From an uncultured Bacteroidia bacterium (GTDB lineage: Bacteria; Bacteroidota; Bacteroidia; Bacteroidales; UBA932), in assembly GCA_902785825.1 (NCBI GenBank), contig CACZZZ010000007.1:62001-126000 (forward strand): a DNA stretch of 64,000 nt, read 5' to 3'. Positions 41,246 to 50,541 of this stretch are shown here, piece after piece. The position numbers and the translations under genes are program-made. The notes under the pieces are model-generated. The model searched no databases. It saw nothing but the letters and a program-made list of their open reading frames with translations, and had not been told where the DNA came from. The number at the start of each line of letters is the position of its first letter. The first letter of the stretch is position 1.

Positions 41246-44200
41246 TTATAATGTAACGTTGACACCGATTACCCATTGCTTCATGAGCGGGTAGGACATG
41301 GAGGGATTCTCGGGATTGTAACCTTCGAAGTCCGTGAAGGTGAAGTAGTTCTCCAGATTGGTGTAGATACGGAGCCTCTTGACGGAGAATCGCTGTGTGA
41401 ACCTTTCCGGCAGGGTGTAGCCCAGCTGGACGGACTTGATCCTGAAGAATGACGTGTTGTACAGCCAGTAGTCGCTGTTGACCGTGTTCAGGGTGGCTGC
41501 ACTTGTGAGCAGGCGAGGATACTTCGTCGAGTGGTTCTCTTCCGTCCAATGATCGAGTATGACTTTCCTTTGGAGGAAGCCTTCGTTGATGTTGAAGGTG
41601 TTGAAGCCATCGTTCCCCCAGTAGCCGTGCGCTCCTCCTGTCCCCTGGCCGACGATGCTGAGGTCGATGCCTTTGTACGCCGCATTCAGGCTGATTCCGT
41701 AAGTCAAGCCAGGCAGAGTCGAGAAGTCCCTGACAGTCCTGTCTTCCAGGTTGAAGATCTTGTCTCCGTTCGCGTCCTTGTAAAGGAAGTCTCCCGGTGA
41801 GGGCTCTCCTCCGATATCCTTGGCGAATGTGTATCCTTCAGCCTTGAGCCGGTCTATTTCGGACTGGTCCTGGATTATATGGTCGAATTCCAAGAGATAG
41901 AAGCTTTGGTAGGGTTTCCCTTCCTCGATCATGTACAGGCCACTTGCCTCGCTTTCCCCGAACTTCAGCACCCTGTTCTTGGCGGTCGAGATGTTCCCGC
42001 TTATGCCGTAGAAGAAATCCCTTCCGATGTTGCCATCATACGAGGCTTCCAACTCTATGCCCCGGTTGCGCATCTTCGCGATGTTCTGCCATGATGGTAT
42101 GTTGAATCCCATGGTTAGGGGGATAGGCTTCTTTGCCAGGATGTCATCCGTGGTCTTGTCGTACCAGTCGGCACTCACGTGGAGACGGTTCCGGAACATG
42201 GCGAAATCCACTCCGATGTTGGTGAGAGTCGTGGTTTCCCATTTGACTTTGTTGTTCGCGAGAAGGCTTGGAGCCACACTCTGTTGCAACTGACCTCCCA
42301 TAGGGTAGAGAAGGAGTCCGTACACGGATTGCCATGTGTAGTCTCCGATGCTGTTGTTTCCGAGTTGTCCCCAGGAGGCCCTGAACTTGAAGTCGTCAAA
42401 GACGGATTTCAGGGGCTTTGCCCAGGGTTCTTCGGTTATTCTCCATCCTGCTGAGAAAGAGGGGAAGAAACCCCATCTGTTGTCACGGGAGAATCTTGAC
42501 GATCCGTCGTACCGGGCGTCGGCCTCGAACAGGTATTTGCCGCGGAAGTCGTAGTTCAGCCTTCCGAACCATGACATGAGCGCATCGTCGGTTGCCGTCC
42601 CCTTTATCGAAACCATGTCGGTGCCTGCGTCCATGACGTACACTTTGTCATCTCCCAGTATGTCATTCTTGGTTCCGTTGAAATTATCCATCCTGTCGTA
42701 CTGCTGGTCATATCCGGCCAAGGCTGCGATGTGATGGTCTTTCCCGAGGGTGATGTTGAAACGTACCAGGGTGTTGAAGACGGTGGTGTAATATCTGATG
42801 GATGAATTCAGGAGCTGGTCGACTGAGGATGAGGGAGGCGTTTCCACCTCCGTCTGGAAATTCCAGATCGAGAATGGCCTGCTGTATTCCCAGTTCCTCC
42901 TGTTGTCAAACTGGAAGCCGAAACTGGTTTCCCATTGGAAGTACTTGAGGAAGTCCACCTTGGAAAATATCTTGAGACCGAGTTTCTGGCGCTCGTAATT
43001 GCCTCTGATGTTATCTACATATCCCCTTGGGTTGGTGACCTGGGCCATGTCCGGGAACATGTTACCGCCATAACGTCCGTCTTCTGACTTTGGCAGTACT
43101 CCGGGAACGGTATTCCTGATGCTTGAAAAGAATGTGGAGACATTGATGGGATCGCGGTCGGACCAGAACCCATACACATTGCCACCGAGGGACAGCCAGT
43201 CTGTTATCTTGGTGTCGGCATTCATACGGAATGAATACTTCTTGAATCCGGAGTTGTCGATGATTCCCTTGTTGTCAAGATATCCAAGGGACATGGCCAC
43301 GTTTGCCCTCTGGGATCCTCCCCGGACAGAGAGAGTGTGTTCTTGTACGACTGAAGTGTTGAGCATCTCGTCATACCAGTCTGTGTTCGGATACAGTGAA
43401 TTGCCACTTGCTGATTCTGTCCTCCATTGTTCTATTATGGACTGGGGATACTTTTCACGGCCTTCGGACAGGTTAACCATCTCCATGTGAGTCGCCATGT
43501 CGTTTATGAACTCAATTTCCTTGGAAGCACTTTCCCAGCCCATGTAACCATTGTAATTGACTTCAAAGCGCCCTCCCTCGCCCCTCCTGGTCGTGACAAG
43601 GATGACACCGTTGGCCGCGCGGCTTCCGTATATCGCGGATGAAGCGGCATCCTTCAGAACGGATACGCTCTCCACATCCGCAGGATTGACTTCATTGATT
43701 GCCCCGGGGATCCCGTCGATCAACACAAGGGGAGAGGAGTCATTCATGGTTCCCTGTCCGCGTACAAGGAGCGAGAAACCTTCGTTGCCCGGAGTGGCGG
43801 AAGTCTGGGAGATGCTCAGGCCGGCATTCAGTCCGGTCAGGGCTGACGCGAGGTTCATCGTCGGCCGGCTCGTGATTTTTTCATCGAATTTCACGGCACT
43901 GACAGCACCGGTCAGGTTGGCCTTTTTCGCTGTTCCAAAGCCGATGACGACCACGTCTTCAAGATATTCAGCATCCTCAACAAGAACTATATGGTACGTA
44001 TCTGACGCACCGACCGTAAATTCCTTGCTGATGAAGCCCATGTAGGAGATGACGAGTACAGAACCAGGGTTGGCATACAGTTCGAATTCTCCATCGTTCC
44101 CTGTTATGGCACCGTCGGACGAGCCCTTGACCATGATACTTGCTCCGATAAGAGGTTCGCCTTTGGAATCCCTGACGGTCCCCTTGACAACTTTCCTGAC

Positions 44201-44323
44201 GGACTGAGGAGAGTCTCCGTATAGGCTGGCAGGAATCGTTGAAGCGGCGGGCAACATGCATGGCGCTGCCAAGATCAGTGTGCCGAGAAGCAACACTGAA
44301 GCAATTTTTTTGATTGATTCCAT
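41246..44323 (-). CDS. susC: SusC/RagA-like TonB-dependent glycan importer
   Basis: 1025 residues. A Sec signal is followed by a carboxypeptidase-D-like regulatory domain (VKGTVRDSKGEPLIGASIMVKG), a TonB box region, and the plug (PLVLIDGIPGAINEVNPADVESVSVLKDAASSAIYGSRAANGVILVTT). The rest is a 22-strand outer-membrane barrel. It imports oligosaccharides bound by SusD, using energy passed by TonB. No separate promoter is obvious in the 36-nt gap upstream, so it is read through from the oxidoreductase genes. Confidence 0.96.
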   Translation of the reverse strand: MESIKKIASVLLLGTLILAAPCMLPAASTIPASLYGDSPQSVRKVVKGTVRDSKGEPLIGASIMVKGSSDGAITGNDGEFELYANPGSVLVISYMGFISKEFTVGASDTYHIVLVEDAEYLEDVVVIGFGTAKKANLTGAVSAVKFDEKITSRPTMNLASALTGLNAGLSISQTSATPGNEGFSLLVRGQGTMNDSSPLVLIDGIPGAINEVNPADVESVSVLKDAASSAIYGSRAANGVILVTTRRGEGGRFEVNYNGYMGWESASKEIEFINDMATHMEMVNLSEGREKYPQSIIEQWRTESASGNSLYPNTDWYDEMLNTSVVQEHTLSVRGGSQRANVAMSLGYLDNKGIIDNSGFKKYSFRMNADTKITDWLSLGGNVYGFWSDRDPINVSTFFSSIRNTVPGVLPKSEDGRYGGNMFPDMAQVTNPRGYVDNIRGNYERQKLGLKIFSKVDFLKYFQWETSFGFQFDNRRNWEYSRPFSIWNFQTEVETPPSSSVDQLLNSSIRYYTTVFNTLVRFNITLGKDHHIAALAGYDQQYDRMDNFNGTKNDILGDDKVYVMDAGTDMVSIKGTATDDALMSWFGRLNYDFRGKYLFEADARYDGSSRFSRDNRWGFFPSFSAGWRITEEPWAKPLKSVFDDFKFRASWGQLGNNSIGDYTWQSVYGLLLYPMGGQLQQSVAPSLLANNKVKWETTTLTNIGVDFAMFRNRLHVSADWYDKTTDDILAKKPIPLTMGFNIPSWQNIAKMRNRGIELEASYDGNIGRDFFYGISGNISTAKNRVLKFGESEASGLYMIEEGKPYQSFYLLEFDHIIQDQSEIDRLKAEGYTFAKDIGGEPSPGDFLYKDANGDKIFNLEDRTVRDFSTLPGLTYGISLNAAYKGIDLSIVGQGTGGAHGYWGNDGFNTFNINEGFLQRKVILDHWTEENHSTKYPRLLTSAATLNTVNSDYWLYNTSFFRIKSVQLGYTLPERFTQRFSVKRLRIYTNLENYFTFTDFEGYNPENPSMSYPLMKQWVIGVNVTL

Positions 44324-44359
44324 TAGTTGTATTATTACGTTATTATGGCATATAAAACG

Positions 44360-45724
44360 CTATATGATAAGAGGTTCCCATCCAGGTTCATAGTCCCTTC
44401 CCCAATAATTCTGGGCTTCGGGATCTCCGATGATATAACCTGTCTCAGGATTAATTTGGAGAGAGTGGCCGACTCTCATGGCAATATTGCCCAGCTGTAC
44501 CAGTTGTGTGCTTTTGCAAGCTTCTTCCAGGGTGGAATTCAGTTTCTCACCGTTTCGGATCGCGTTGAACCAGTTCTGGAAATGGAAGCCGTCCAGCATC
44601 TCGGACGGGTTCTGGAGGTCTCCCTGCTTGTACGCGACATCACTTTTCACGTCCTTGATCACTTTGCCTCCAAGATCCACTATCTTGTAATCGTTCCCGC
44701 CACTGAGGAAAAGAGTGCCCTCCTCTCCGTAGTAGGCGACTCCGAAGCCATAGTTGTCAACAGGCACGCTGTTGCAGCTTCTGCCCTCCCAGGATCCTGC
44801 CGCCTTGTCTGAGAACTGGAATGTGATAAGCTGTGTGTCCGGAGCTTCCCAGTCGTCTTCGAACCTCCATCTGCCTCCCACTGAAGTCACCTGGGTGGGA
44901 TACGAGACATCAAGCCCCCAACGGATCAGGTCCACGAAGTGGGTTCCGTTGTTGAGCGCCTCTCCTGTCCCCCAATGCCAGAACCAGTGCCAGTTGTAAT
45001 GGACGATGTTGTCCTTGAAGTCCTTGACCCTTGGAGCGGGGCCCTGCCAAAGGTCCCAGTCCAGGTTTTGGGGGACCGGGACAATTTTGCCCTTCCCTAT
45101 GGACGGACGGTTGGCGACATACCAGGACTTCGCGTAATGGACCTTCCCGATCGCTCCGGAATGAAGTTCCTGGATGGCTTCCCTTACCCTGGGCCAGGAT
45201 CTCCTCTGGTTGCCTACGGTGATGACCAGTTCAGGATGCTTGCGTGAGACTCGCATGAGCATGCTGTTCTCGGCGGGATTGTGGGAAGTGGGTTTCTCGA
45301 GGTAAACATGTTTGCCGGCCTGCATGGCCATCATGGCCGCCGGGGCGTGCCAGTGGTCGGGCATGGCAATCACTACACCGTCTATGTCCTGGATCTCCAG
45401 GAGCTGGCGGATGTCCTTCACCCCGACTGGTGTCTTGCCCGTAATCTTGAACACTTCGCCCTGACATGATTCCAACGCCTTGGAATCGCAATCGCACAGG
45501 TGTGTCACCTCGCAGAGGGGCATCTTGGAGAAATTCTTGGCCAGCGCCTTTCCCCTGGAGTTGACTCCGATAACGGCCAGCCGTATAGTATCGTTGGCGC
45601 CTATTACTCTGGAGTTTGTCTTTTTCTTTTTCCTTTCGGAGCCGAAACTGTCGATTCCGCCGCCCATGGCCATGAAGGCTGAGGCTGCTGCCGAATGCTT
45701 GATGAAATCTCTTCTTGTGATCAT
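44360..45724 (-). CDS. Gfo/Idh/MocA oxidoreductase with Tat signal (copy B)
   Basis: 454 residues with a twin-arginine signal (TRRDFIKHSAAASAFMAMGG). The same blocks as the 38247-39605 protein are present: IRLAVIGVNSRGKALAKNF, PDHWHAPAAMMAMQAGKHVYLEKP and LNNGTHFVDLIRWGL. The two share the stretch HYNWHWFWHWG almost exactly, so they are paralogues made by duplication within the locus. It is probably a periplasmic NAD-dependent sugar oxidoreductase. It sits 36 nt upstream of susC and 6 nt after a small membrane protein gene. Confidence 0.85.
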   Translation of the reverse strand: MITRRDFIKHSAAASAFMAMGGGIDSFGSERKKKKTNSRVIGANDTIRLAVIGVNSRGKALAKNFSKMPLCEVTHLCDCDSKALESCQGEVFKITGKTPVGVKDIRQLLEIQDIDGVVIAMPDHWHAPAAMMAMQAGKHVYLEKPTSHNPAENSMLMRVSRKHPELVITVGNQRRSWPRVREAIQELHSGAIGKVHYAKSWYVANRPSIGKGKIVPVPQNLDWDLWQGPAPRVKDFKDNIVHYNWHWFWHWGTGEALNNGTHFVDLIRWGLDVSYPTQVTSVGGRWRFEDDWEAPDTQLITFQFSDKAAGSWEGRSCNSVPVDNYGFGVAYYGEEGTLFLSGGNDYKIVDLGGKVIKDVKSDVAYKQGDLQNPSEMLDGFHFQNWFNAIRNGEKLNSTLEEACKSTQLVQLGNIAMRVGHSLQINPETGYIIGDPEAQNYWGRDYEPGWEPLII

Positions 45725-45730
45725 TGGTCG

Positions 45731-45973
45731 TTATCTTTTTATCTTTTTTATTATCCGGATTACCAGGCATGCAAGGAGCCTTGCCGCCAGCAAGATGACA
45801 TAGCAGAGCAAGGCTGTGACAATAACATAACCGATCATGCTCACCAGTTCTATGGCAGGCCTGGAATACTTGATTATAGCGAACACGTTCAACAGTTCCG
45901 CGAATATGAGGCACCCCAGCAGGATCCATAATTCACGCCTGACATTCTTCTCGCTGATTATTATATCTCTCAT
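45731..45973 (-). CDS. Small two-helix membrane protein
   Basis: 80 residues. A short cytoplasmic start (IIISEKNVRRELW) is followed by two transmembrane helices (LLGCLIFAELLNVFAII and IELVSMIGYVIVTALLCYVILLAARLLACLVI) and a basic tail (RIIKKIKR). It fits tightly between two oxidoreductase genes (2-nt and 6-nt gaps), so it is a real gene in the operon. I recall similar small proteins next to Gfo/Idh/MocA genes in other Bacteroidota. A role in anchoring or electron transfer is a guess. Confidence 0.7.
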   Translation of the reverse strand: MRDIIISEKNVRRELWILLGCLIFAELLNVFAIIKYSRPAIELVSMIGYVIVTALLCYVILLAARLLACLVIRIIKKIKR

Positions 45974-45975
45974 CT

Positions 45976-47307
45976 TTAAAAGCTCATATAGGGGATTTTG
46001 TATTCTTCAGGGAAGTCGATCGTCGCGCATTCTTCCATCGCCTTGTTCCCGAGCAGGCACAGGAGGGTCGAATAATAGGCCTCTTCCACGACATTCTCGG
46101 CTTTTTCTCCGGTTATGCATGACTGGCAGAACGCTGAAAGGATTTCGTCAGATCCGTCATGGTCGGAGGAGACCATGCTCTGGCCGGAGTTGACGCTTAC
46201 GCTGCCTTTGATGACAGGGTGGGGGACGTAGTCGGATTTCAACTCAGGCCTCCAGCTGGGGCCGGCGGTAGGGACTGCGGCGAAAACACCGGTCTTCACC
46301 TGGTCCAAGAGCTGCCGCATCCCAGGGATCAGGTCGTCTTCTTCAAGGTAGTATACTCCCCTTGAAAGGTCCATGGTCCCCTTGTGGCCGAGAATCTGTT
46401 CCTCCATGCCGTTGTATTTGTTCGAGATGAGGGATTCATAACAGATCTTCCGGCCGTCGGAATAACGGTACGTCACATTTACGCTGTCGTAAACTTCCCT
46501 GCCGTCTTTCCAGAAGACAATGTCCCCCATTCCCATGATCTTTGAAGGAATCTTTCCGGCAGCCCAGTTGCAGACTTCCAACTGGTGCGAGCCGAGCTCA
46601 GTCATCAGACCTCCGGAATATTCCTTGTAGAGCCTCCAGTTGATCCATCTCTCGAGATCCGGGGTGGGGACATCCCTCCTCCAGTCGGCATTCCTGAACC
46701 AGTGGCAGCGCATGCCCACCACATCGCCGATAAGGCCGTCCTTTATCATTTTGATGCCGGTGATGTATTTCTGGTCGTACATCCTCTGCATGCAGTAGTA
46801 AAGGGCGCGGTCGCTTCTTACGTAGGAGTCATAGACCGACTTGCACTCATCCATCGTGCGGGCCATGGCTTTCTCGCAGAAGACATGCTTCCCGGCTAAG
46901 AGCGAGTCGAGGGTTATCTTTGCGTGAAGGTGCAGGGGAGTGGCTATTATCACACCGTCGATCGAAGGATCGTCGAGGACTTTCCGGTAGTCGTCCACGC
47001 CTTTTGCCGTGGGGCATATGGCAAGGGCCGCCTCCAGGTTCGTCTTGTAAGGGTCGCAGATGGTCACGAGTTCGGCGTGTGGTATGTCCAGCAGATTGTG
47101 GATATGGTACTGGCCGCGGGAGCCTGAACCGATCAAAGCTATCCTGGCTTTTTCCTTCTTGATCTCTTTAAGCTTTTCCTCGGTGCATGAGGTCAGCCAC
47201 GGAGCCGTGCCGGCAAGGAAAGCGGCACCTCCTGTCATGTAAGCCAGGTTCTTGATGAAGCTTCTCAACCCGAGATCGACTTCTTGATTCTTATCGTTGT
47301 TCCTCAT
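45976..47307 (-). CDS. Gfo/Idh/MocA oxidoreductase, exported (copy C)
   Basis: 443 residues. The exported N-terminus (LRSFIKNLAYMTGGAAFLAGTAPWLTSC) resembles a Tat signal without a full RR and ends in a possible lipobox. The Rossmann motif is IALIGSGSRGQYHIHNLLD, and the catalytic-type Lys lies in GKHVFCEKAMARTMDECK. A typical C-terminal sheet domain follows. It is more distant from copies A and B than they are from each other, so it probably acts on another step or sugar. It lies 23 nt after nagB. Confidence 0.82.
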   Translation of the reverse strand: MRNNDKNQEVDLGLRSFIKNLAYMTGGAAFLAGTAPWLTSCTEEKLKEIKKEKARIALIGSGSRGQYHIHNLLDIPHAELVTICDPYKTNLEAALAICPTAKGVDDYRKVLDDPSIDGVIIATPLHLHAKITLDSLLAGKHVFCEKAMARTMDECKSVYDSYVRSDRALYYCMQRMYDQKYITGIKMIKDGLIGDVVGMRCHWFRNADWRRDVPTPDLERWINWRLYKEYSGGLMTELGSHQLEVCNWAAGKIPSKIMGMGDIVFWKDGREVYDSVNVTYRYSDGRKICYESLISNKYNGMEEQILGHKGTMDLSRGVYYLEEDDLIPGMRQLLDQVKTGVFAAVPTAGPSWRPELKSDYVPHPVIKGSVSVNSGQSMVSSDHDGSDEILSAFCQSCITGEKAENVVEEAYYSTLLCLLGNKAMEECATIDFPEEYKIPYMSF

Positions 47308-47330
47308 TGGATATTCAGGGGTTTATGGAT

Positions 47331-48098
47331 TCACACTTCTTGAGTTATATATTTGGCACTTCCTTCGTCAAGGTAGAGGGTGGTACCATCATGAAGCCTG
47401 CAGATAGTGGCCGGGCAGTTCTCCGAGATCTCTCCATAAACCATGTTCTTGACGGCTTGGGCCTTGTATTCGGTAGGTACCACATTGAAGATCCTGTCCG
47501 CCTGCATGAGCGTAGGGATCGTGAGGGTGATCGCATGGGTCGGTACATCTTTGAAGGCCGGGAAACAGCCGTCATGGACTTGCTGCATCCTGCAGACGTC
47601 ATCCAGTTCCACGATCTTGGCTTTCAGGGGGTCGTCGAAGCGGGCGAACTGGGGATCGTTGAACGCTATGTGGCCATTCTCCCCAACTCCCATGAAGACG
47701 ATGTCGATGTGGACGTCGTCCAGTTTCCGAAGATAGTCGTCGCACATCTGTTCCGCCGGGCCGTTTTCATCAGCGATGTAGTGGACAGACTTGAAGGGCA
47801 CGAGCCCGAAAATGTGCTTGTCCAGGTAGTGTCCGAAGGATTGCTCGTCGTCCTTTTTGAGTCCTACGTATTCATCCATGTGGTAAGCGTTTATCCTTTC
47901 CCATGGGATTTCCATCCGGGAAAGGGACGCGAGCAGGTCGTTCTGGGAAGGGGCTGCCGCGAAGACTACGTTGATTTCATCTTTGCGGGACAGGAGGTCC
48001 ACTATGTACTCCCTGGCGTCGGAAGCCGCGGCATCCCCCATTTCTTCCCTGGTCTTGAACACCTCTATGTCCAGTTTGTCTTTTTTCAGCTTTATCAT
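47331..48098 (-). CDS. nagB: Glucosamine-6-phosphate deaminase
   Basis: 255 residues. NAYHMDEYVGL, IDIVFMGVGENGHIAFNDP and VHDGCFPAFKDVPTHAITLTIPTLM are the NagB blocks. The enzyme turns glucosamine 6-phosphate into fructose 6-phosphate and ammonia in the cytoplasm. With nagA and the FucP-like importer in the same operon it completes GlcNAc use. A start ten codons upstream is possible but the ATG at 48098 fits the family. Confidence 0.92.
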   Translation of the reverse strand: MIKLKKDKLDIEVFKTREEMGDAAASDAREYIVDLLSRKDEINVVFAAAPSQNDLLASLSRMEIPWERINAYHMDEYVGLKKDDEQSFGHYLDKHIFGLVPFKSVHYIADENGPAEQMCDDYLRKLDDVHIDIVFMGVGENGHIAFNDPQFARFDDPLKAKIVELDDVCRMQQVHDGCFPAFKDVPTHAITLTIPTLMQADRIFNVVPTEYKAQAVKNMVYGEISENCPATICRLHDGTTLYLDEGSAKYITQEV

Positions 48099-48125
48099 GT
48101 ATCTCTCACACTTTATCTTCAAATA

Positions 48126-48133
48126 CAAAATTA
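48126..48133 (-). promoter_or_regulatory. Possible internal -7 element before nagB
   Basis: TAATTTTG on the minus strand in the 72-nt gap upstream of nagB, giving a leader of about 25 nt. No good -33 is seen. It may provide extra expression of nagB and the genes after it. Confidence 0.35.
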
Positions 48134-48170
48134 TCTTCAGTGAATTATTAAATAGCGAAAAATCCGAAAA

Positions 48171-49505
48171 TCAGTCATCAATTTGCGAAGAATCTTCGGC
48201 GGCGATGGTCACGGCCGATGTGGTGATACGGTATTTCGCCAGCATGTTGTCGTATTCCCATGCGGGTACGTTCCCTTTCTGCATCCCTTCGATGAAGGAT
48301 TTCGCTACAAGGCCGAAATGTTCCTCATGCCCGCTTATACTTGAGACAGGGATGTCCACGGACCAGGTAGTCCCACCCTGACTTGAAAAACTGATGAATG
48401 GATAGTCTGCCTTCAGGCCGGTCTCTATCTTCCTGACAGCGTCTTCTTCCGCTGATACCATAAGCTTCCTGTTGAACCCTGTTTCCTTGTTCTGGACAAG
48501 CCTTATGGTTGCTTTAGATCCCTTGTACAATGATTCTGAGGTGTCTCCTGAGCCTGACGGTGCCTCGAAATCCCACCTCACGCTGATATCCACGGGGATC
48601 CCTCTCAGCTTGAAAGACAAGTCTCCGTTTGACATGACCTGCAGGATTCCGCCCTTCAAGTCCGGTTCGAGATAAGCCGGGAATGATTCCGCACCTGTGG
48701 ATTTCCTGAATTGTTCCAGGGTTACGGGAGTGGGGTAATGGTGTGCCTTGACATCGGAGATGTCATTTTCCGCAATGCTTTCTCCAGGATTGCATGACCA
48801 GAACGCCAGGTCTATGAGGTGGGTCGTCACGTCCGCTATTCCTTCGCCCTGCTGCCTGACATCGTAGTACCAGGATGGCCTTTTCAGCGGAACCCCCGCA
48901 ACATTTTTGTAGAAATGATGGATGCTTGAGAAAGACAGGCTGTCAATTTCACCGAAGAATTCCTTGTCTTGAACCATCCTGCGAATCAATATGTTGTAGA
49001 TGTCATGGCGTTCAGTCATCATGTCGAGTATTACAAGATGCTTCTTCCTCGCCTCGGAAATGGCGAACCGGAGAGCCTCAAAGTCCTCGTGTGTTATGGC
49101 CATTGGCTTGTCCGACAGGACATTGTACCCTTTCTCTATGGATAATCTTATATATTCTGTCTTATTCCTGTTGTTCCCGGCGAGCACGACGAAGTCCCCG
49201 TCGTCCGCTTCTGGTAGCATCTCGAGGAAATTGTCTCCGGTATGGACATCTTCAGTCCAGGATGTCGGACCATTGTCCCTGGAATTGAATGATTCTATCG
49301 TCGAGAGGTAGGTGTCCAGTTCCTCTCCTTCAGGGGCGAAGACCTTCACCGTGCCTGACACTCCGGGGACAGGATGTTTCTGGATGAGAGCGGCATGGAA
49401 GTGACCAGGATCAATGACCACCATCGTCCTTTCGTTTTCTCGGTTTCTGCATCCGCACGTCAGCGCGGCCAGGAAACTTATCGATATGAATGCCCTGAGA
49501 GTCAC
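48171..49505 (-). CDS. Exported oxidoreductase lipoprotein with putative oxidoreductase C-terminal domain
   Basis: 444 residues, lipoprotein signal (LAALTCGC). The N-terminal part is a Rossmann-like NAD domain (VVIDPGHFHAALIQKH, FVVLAGNNRNKTEYI), with the GYNVLSDKPMA motif. The C-terminal part (WYYDVRQQGEGIADVTTHLIDLAFW) matches the putative oxidoreductase C-terminal family found with MocA-type proteins. The start is GTG, overlapping the previous stop as GTGA. It belongs to the same set of surface or periplasmic redox proteins in this locus. Confidence 0.8.
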   Translation of the reverse strand: MTLRAFISISFLAALTCGCRNRENERTMVVIDPGHFHAALIQKHPVPGVSGTVKVFAPEGEELDTYLSTIESFNSRDNGPTSWTEDVHTGDNFLEMLPEADDGDFVVLAGNNRNKTEYIRLSIEKGYNVLSDKPMAITHEDFEALRFAISEARKKHLVILDMMTERHDIYNILIRRMVQDKEFFGEIDSLSFSSIHHFYKNVAGVPLKRPSWYYDVRQQGEGIADVTTHLIDLAFWSCNPGESIAENDISDVKAHHYPTPVTLEQFRKSTGAESFPAYLEPDLKGGILQVMSNGDLSFKLRGIPVDISVRWDFEAPSGSGDTSESLYKGSKATIRLVQNKETGFNRKLMVSAEEDAVRKIETGLKADYPFISFSSQGGTTWSVDIPVSSISGHEEHFGLVAKSFIEGMQKGNVPAWEYDNMLAKYRITTSAVTIAAEDSSQIDD

Positions 49506-50512
49506 TTCCCGTATTTTTTCAGAAGCTTTCTGGAATCCTTAAGGCCGGCCTTCCAAGCCTTTTCCATGCTGACCGGTTTCCCGCCTTTCTCCAGGCTCAT
49601 GTTGGAGGCTTTCATGAAGGTGAACAGTTCAAGGGTTTCTTCCTTGGGGAACGGAAGTTCATCGGTCTCGAAGAATTTGAGGATCTCGTCCAGCAGAACC
49701 TTGTAGCCGGTATATCCTCCTGTCGAGACAGCCTGCTTTTCGGATATTGCCGTGCCACCGTAGATGTAAGGACCTTTTGTTATCGCGCGGAACGTTCCTA
49801 TCCGTTCTCCGTCCCATACGCCAACTACCACATCTCCTTGGTCAGTATGGGTCCTTGAGACGGACTTGCACCCGGTCCCCATGACAGTGAACAGCTCCTC
49901 GACTCCATGGATCCCGTAATAACCGAAATCCGGATGGGTCTTTTCGACGCTGTGAGGTGAATATACATCTGCCCCGAGGATATTCCCGAACTGTTTGACG
50001 CGTATGTTTACGTTCTTGACCGTGAACCGGACCGCCGAGGATGAAAAGAACCTGACTCCGTACCTGTCCGCCATTTCGTAGATGGCTATGGCCTGGCCCA
50101 GGGTCGCTCCAAGGGGCTTGTCGATATAGACTTTCTTGCCGGACTTGAAGACTTCTACAGCTTGCTCCAGATGCATGTTCCCGTCATTTGTCTCAAGGAA
50201 GACGCAGTCAACCTTGTCGAGAAGTTCAGAGACGGAGCCGGTTATGGACACGCCGTACTGCTGGATTTCCTCGATGTATTTGGGAATCCTGGAAGTGGCG
50301 GACTCGATGTTTGCAGTACCGTACGGGTATGCGGCGACGACTTCGAAAGCTTTTACGAAATGATCCTCGCTCTGTTTGTCATTGAGGACCTTGGTGAAAG
50401 CTATGGAATGGGAGGTGTCGAGCCCGATGATCCCTATCCGCATGGGCTCCCCGCCAAGAACCGGCAGGCAAGCAAGGAGCAGGGATGCCAAGAAGAACGT
50501 TTTTTTCATCAT
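49502..50512 (-). CDS. Gfo/Idh/MocA oxidoreductase, secreted (copy D)
   Basis: 336 residues with a Sec signal (FFLASLLLACLPVLGG). The NAD-binding IGIIGLDTSHSIAFTKVL and VDCVFLETNDGNMHLEQAVEVFKSGKKVYIDKP carry the family features. It is shorter than the other copies. It lies 29 nt after nagA and overlaps the next gene by 4 nt. Sec rather than Tat export suggests the cofactor binds outside the cytoplasm or is recruited there. Confidence 0.8.
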   Translation of the reverse strand: MMKKTFFLASLLLACLPVLGGEPMRIGIIGLDTSHSIAFTKVLNDKQSEDHFVKAFEVVAAYPYGTANIESATSRIPKYIEEIQQYGVSITGSVSELLDKVDCVFLETNDGNMHLEQAVEVFKSGKKVYIDKPLGATLGQAIAIYEMADRYGVRFFSSSAVRFTVKNVNIRVKQFGNILGADVYSPHSVEKTHPDFGYYGIHGVEELFTVMGTGCKSVSRTHTDQGDVVVGVWDGERIGTFRAITKGPYIYGGTAISEKQAVSTGGYTGYKVLLDEILKFFETDELPFPKEETLELFTFMKASNMSLEKGGKPVSMEKAWKAGLKDSRKLLKKYGK

Positions 50513-50541
50513 GATATAATATAGGAATATTAATTATCAAA

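Noticed and set aside
39618..41549. Extended susD frame starting within susC
   Set aside because: The lipoprotein signal of SusD starts at the ATG at 41234; sequence before it is the shadow of the susC coding region.
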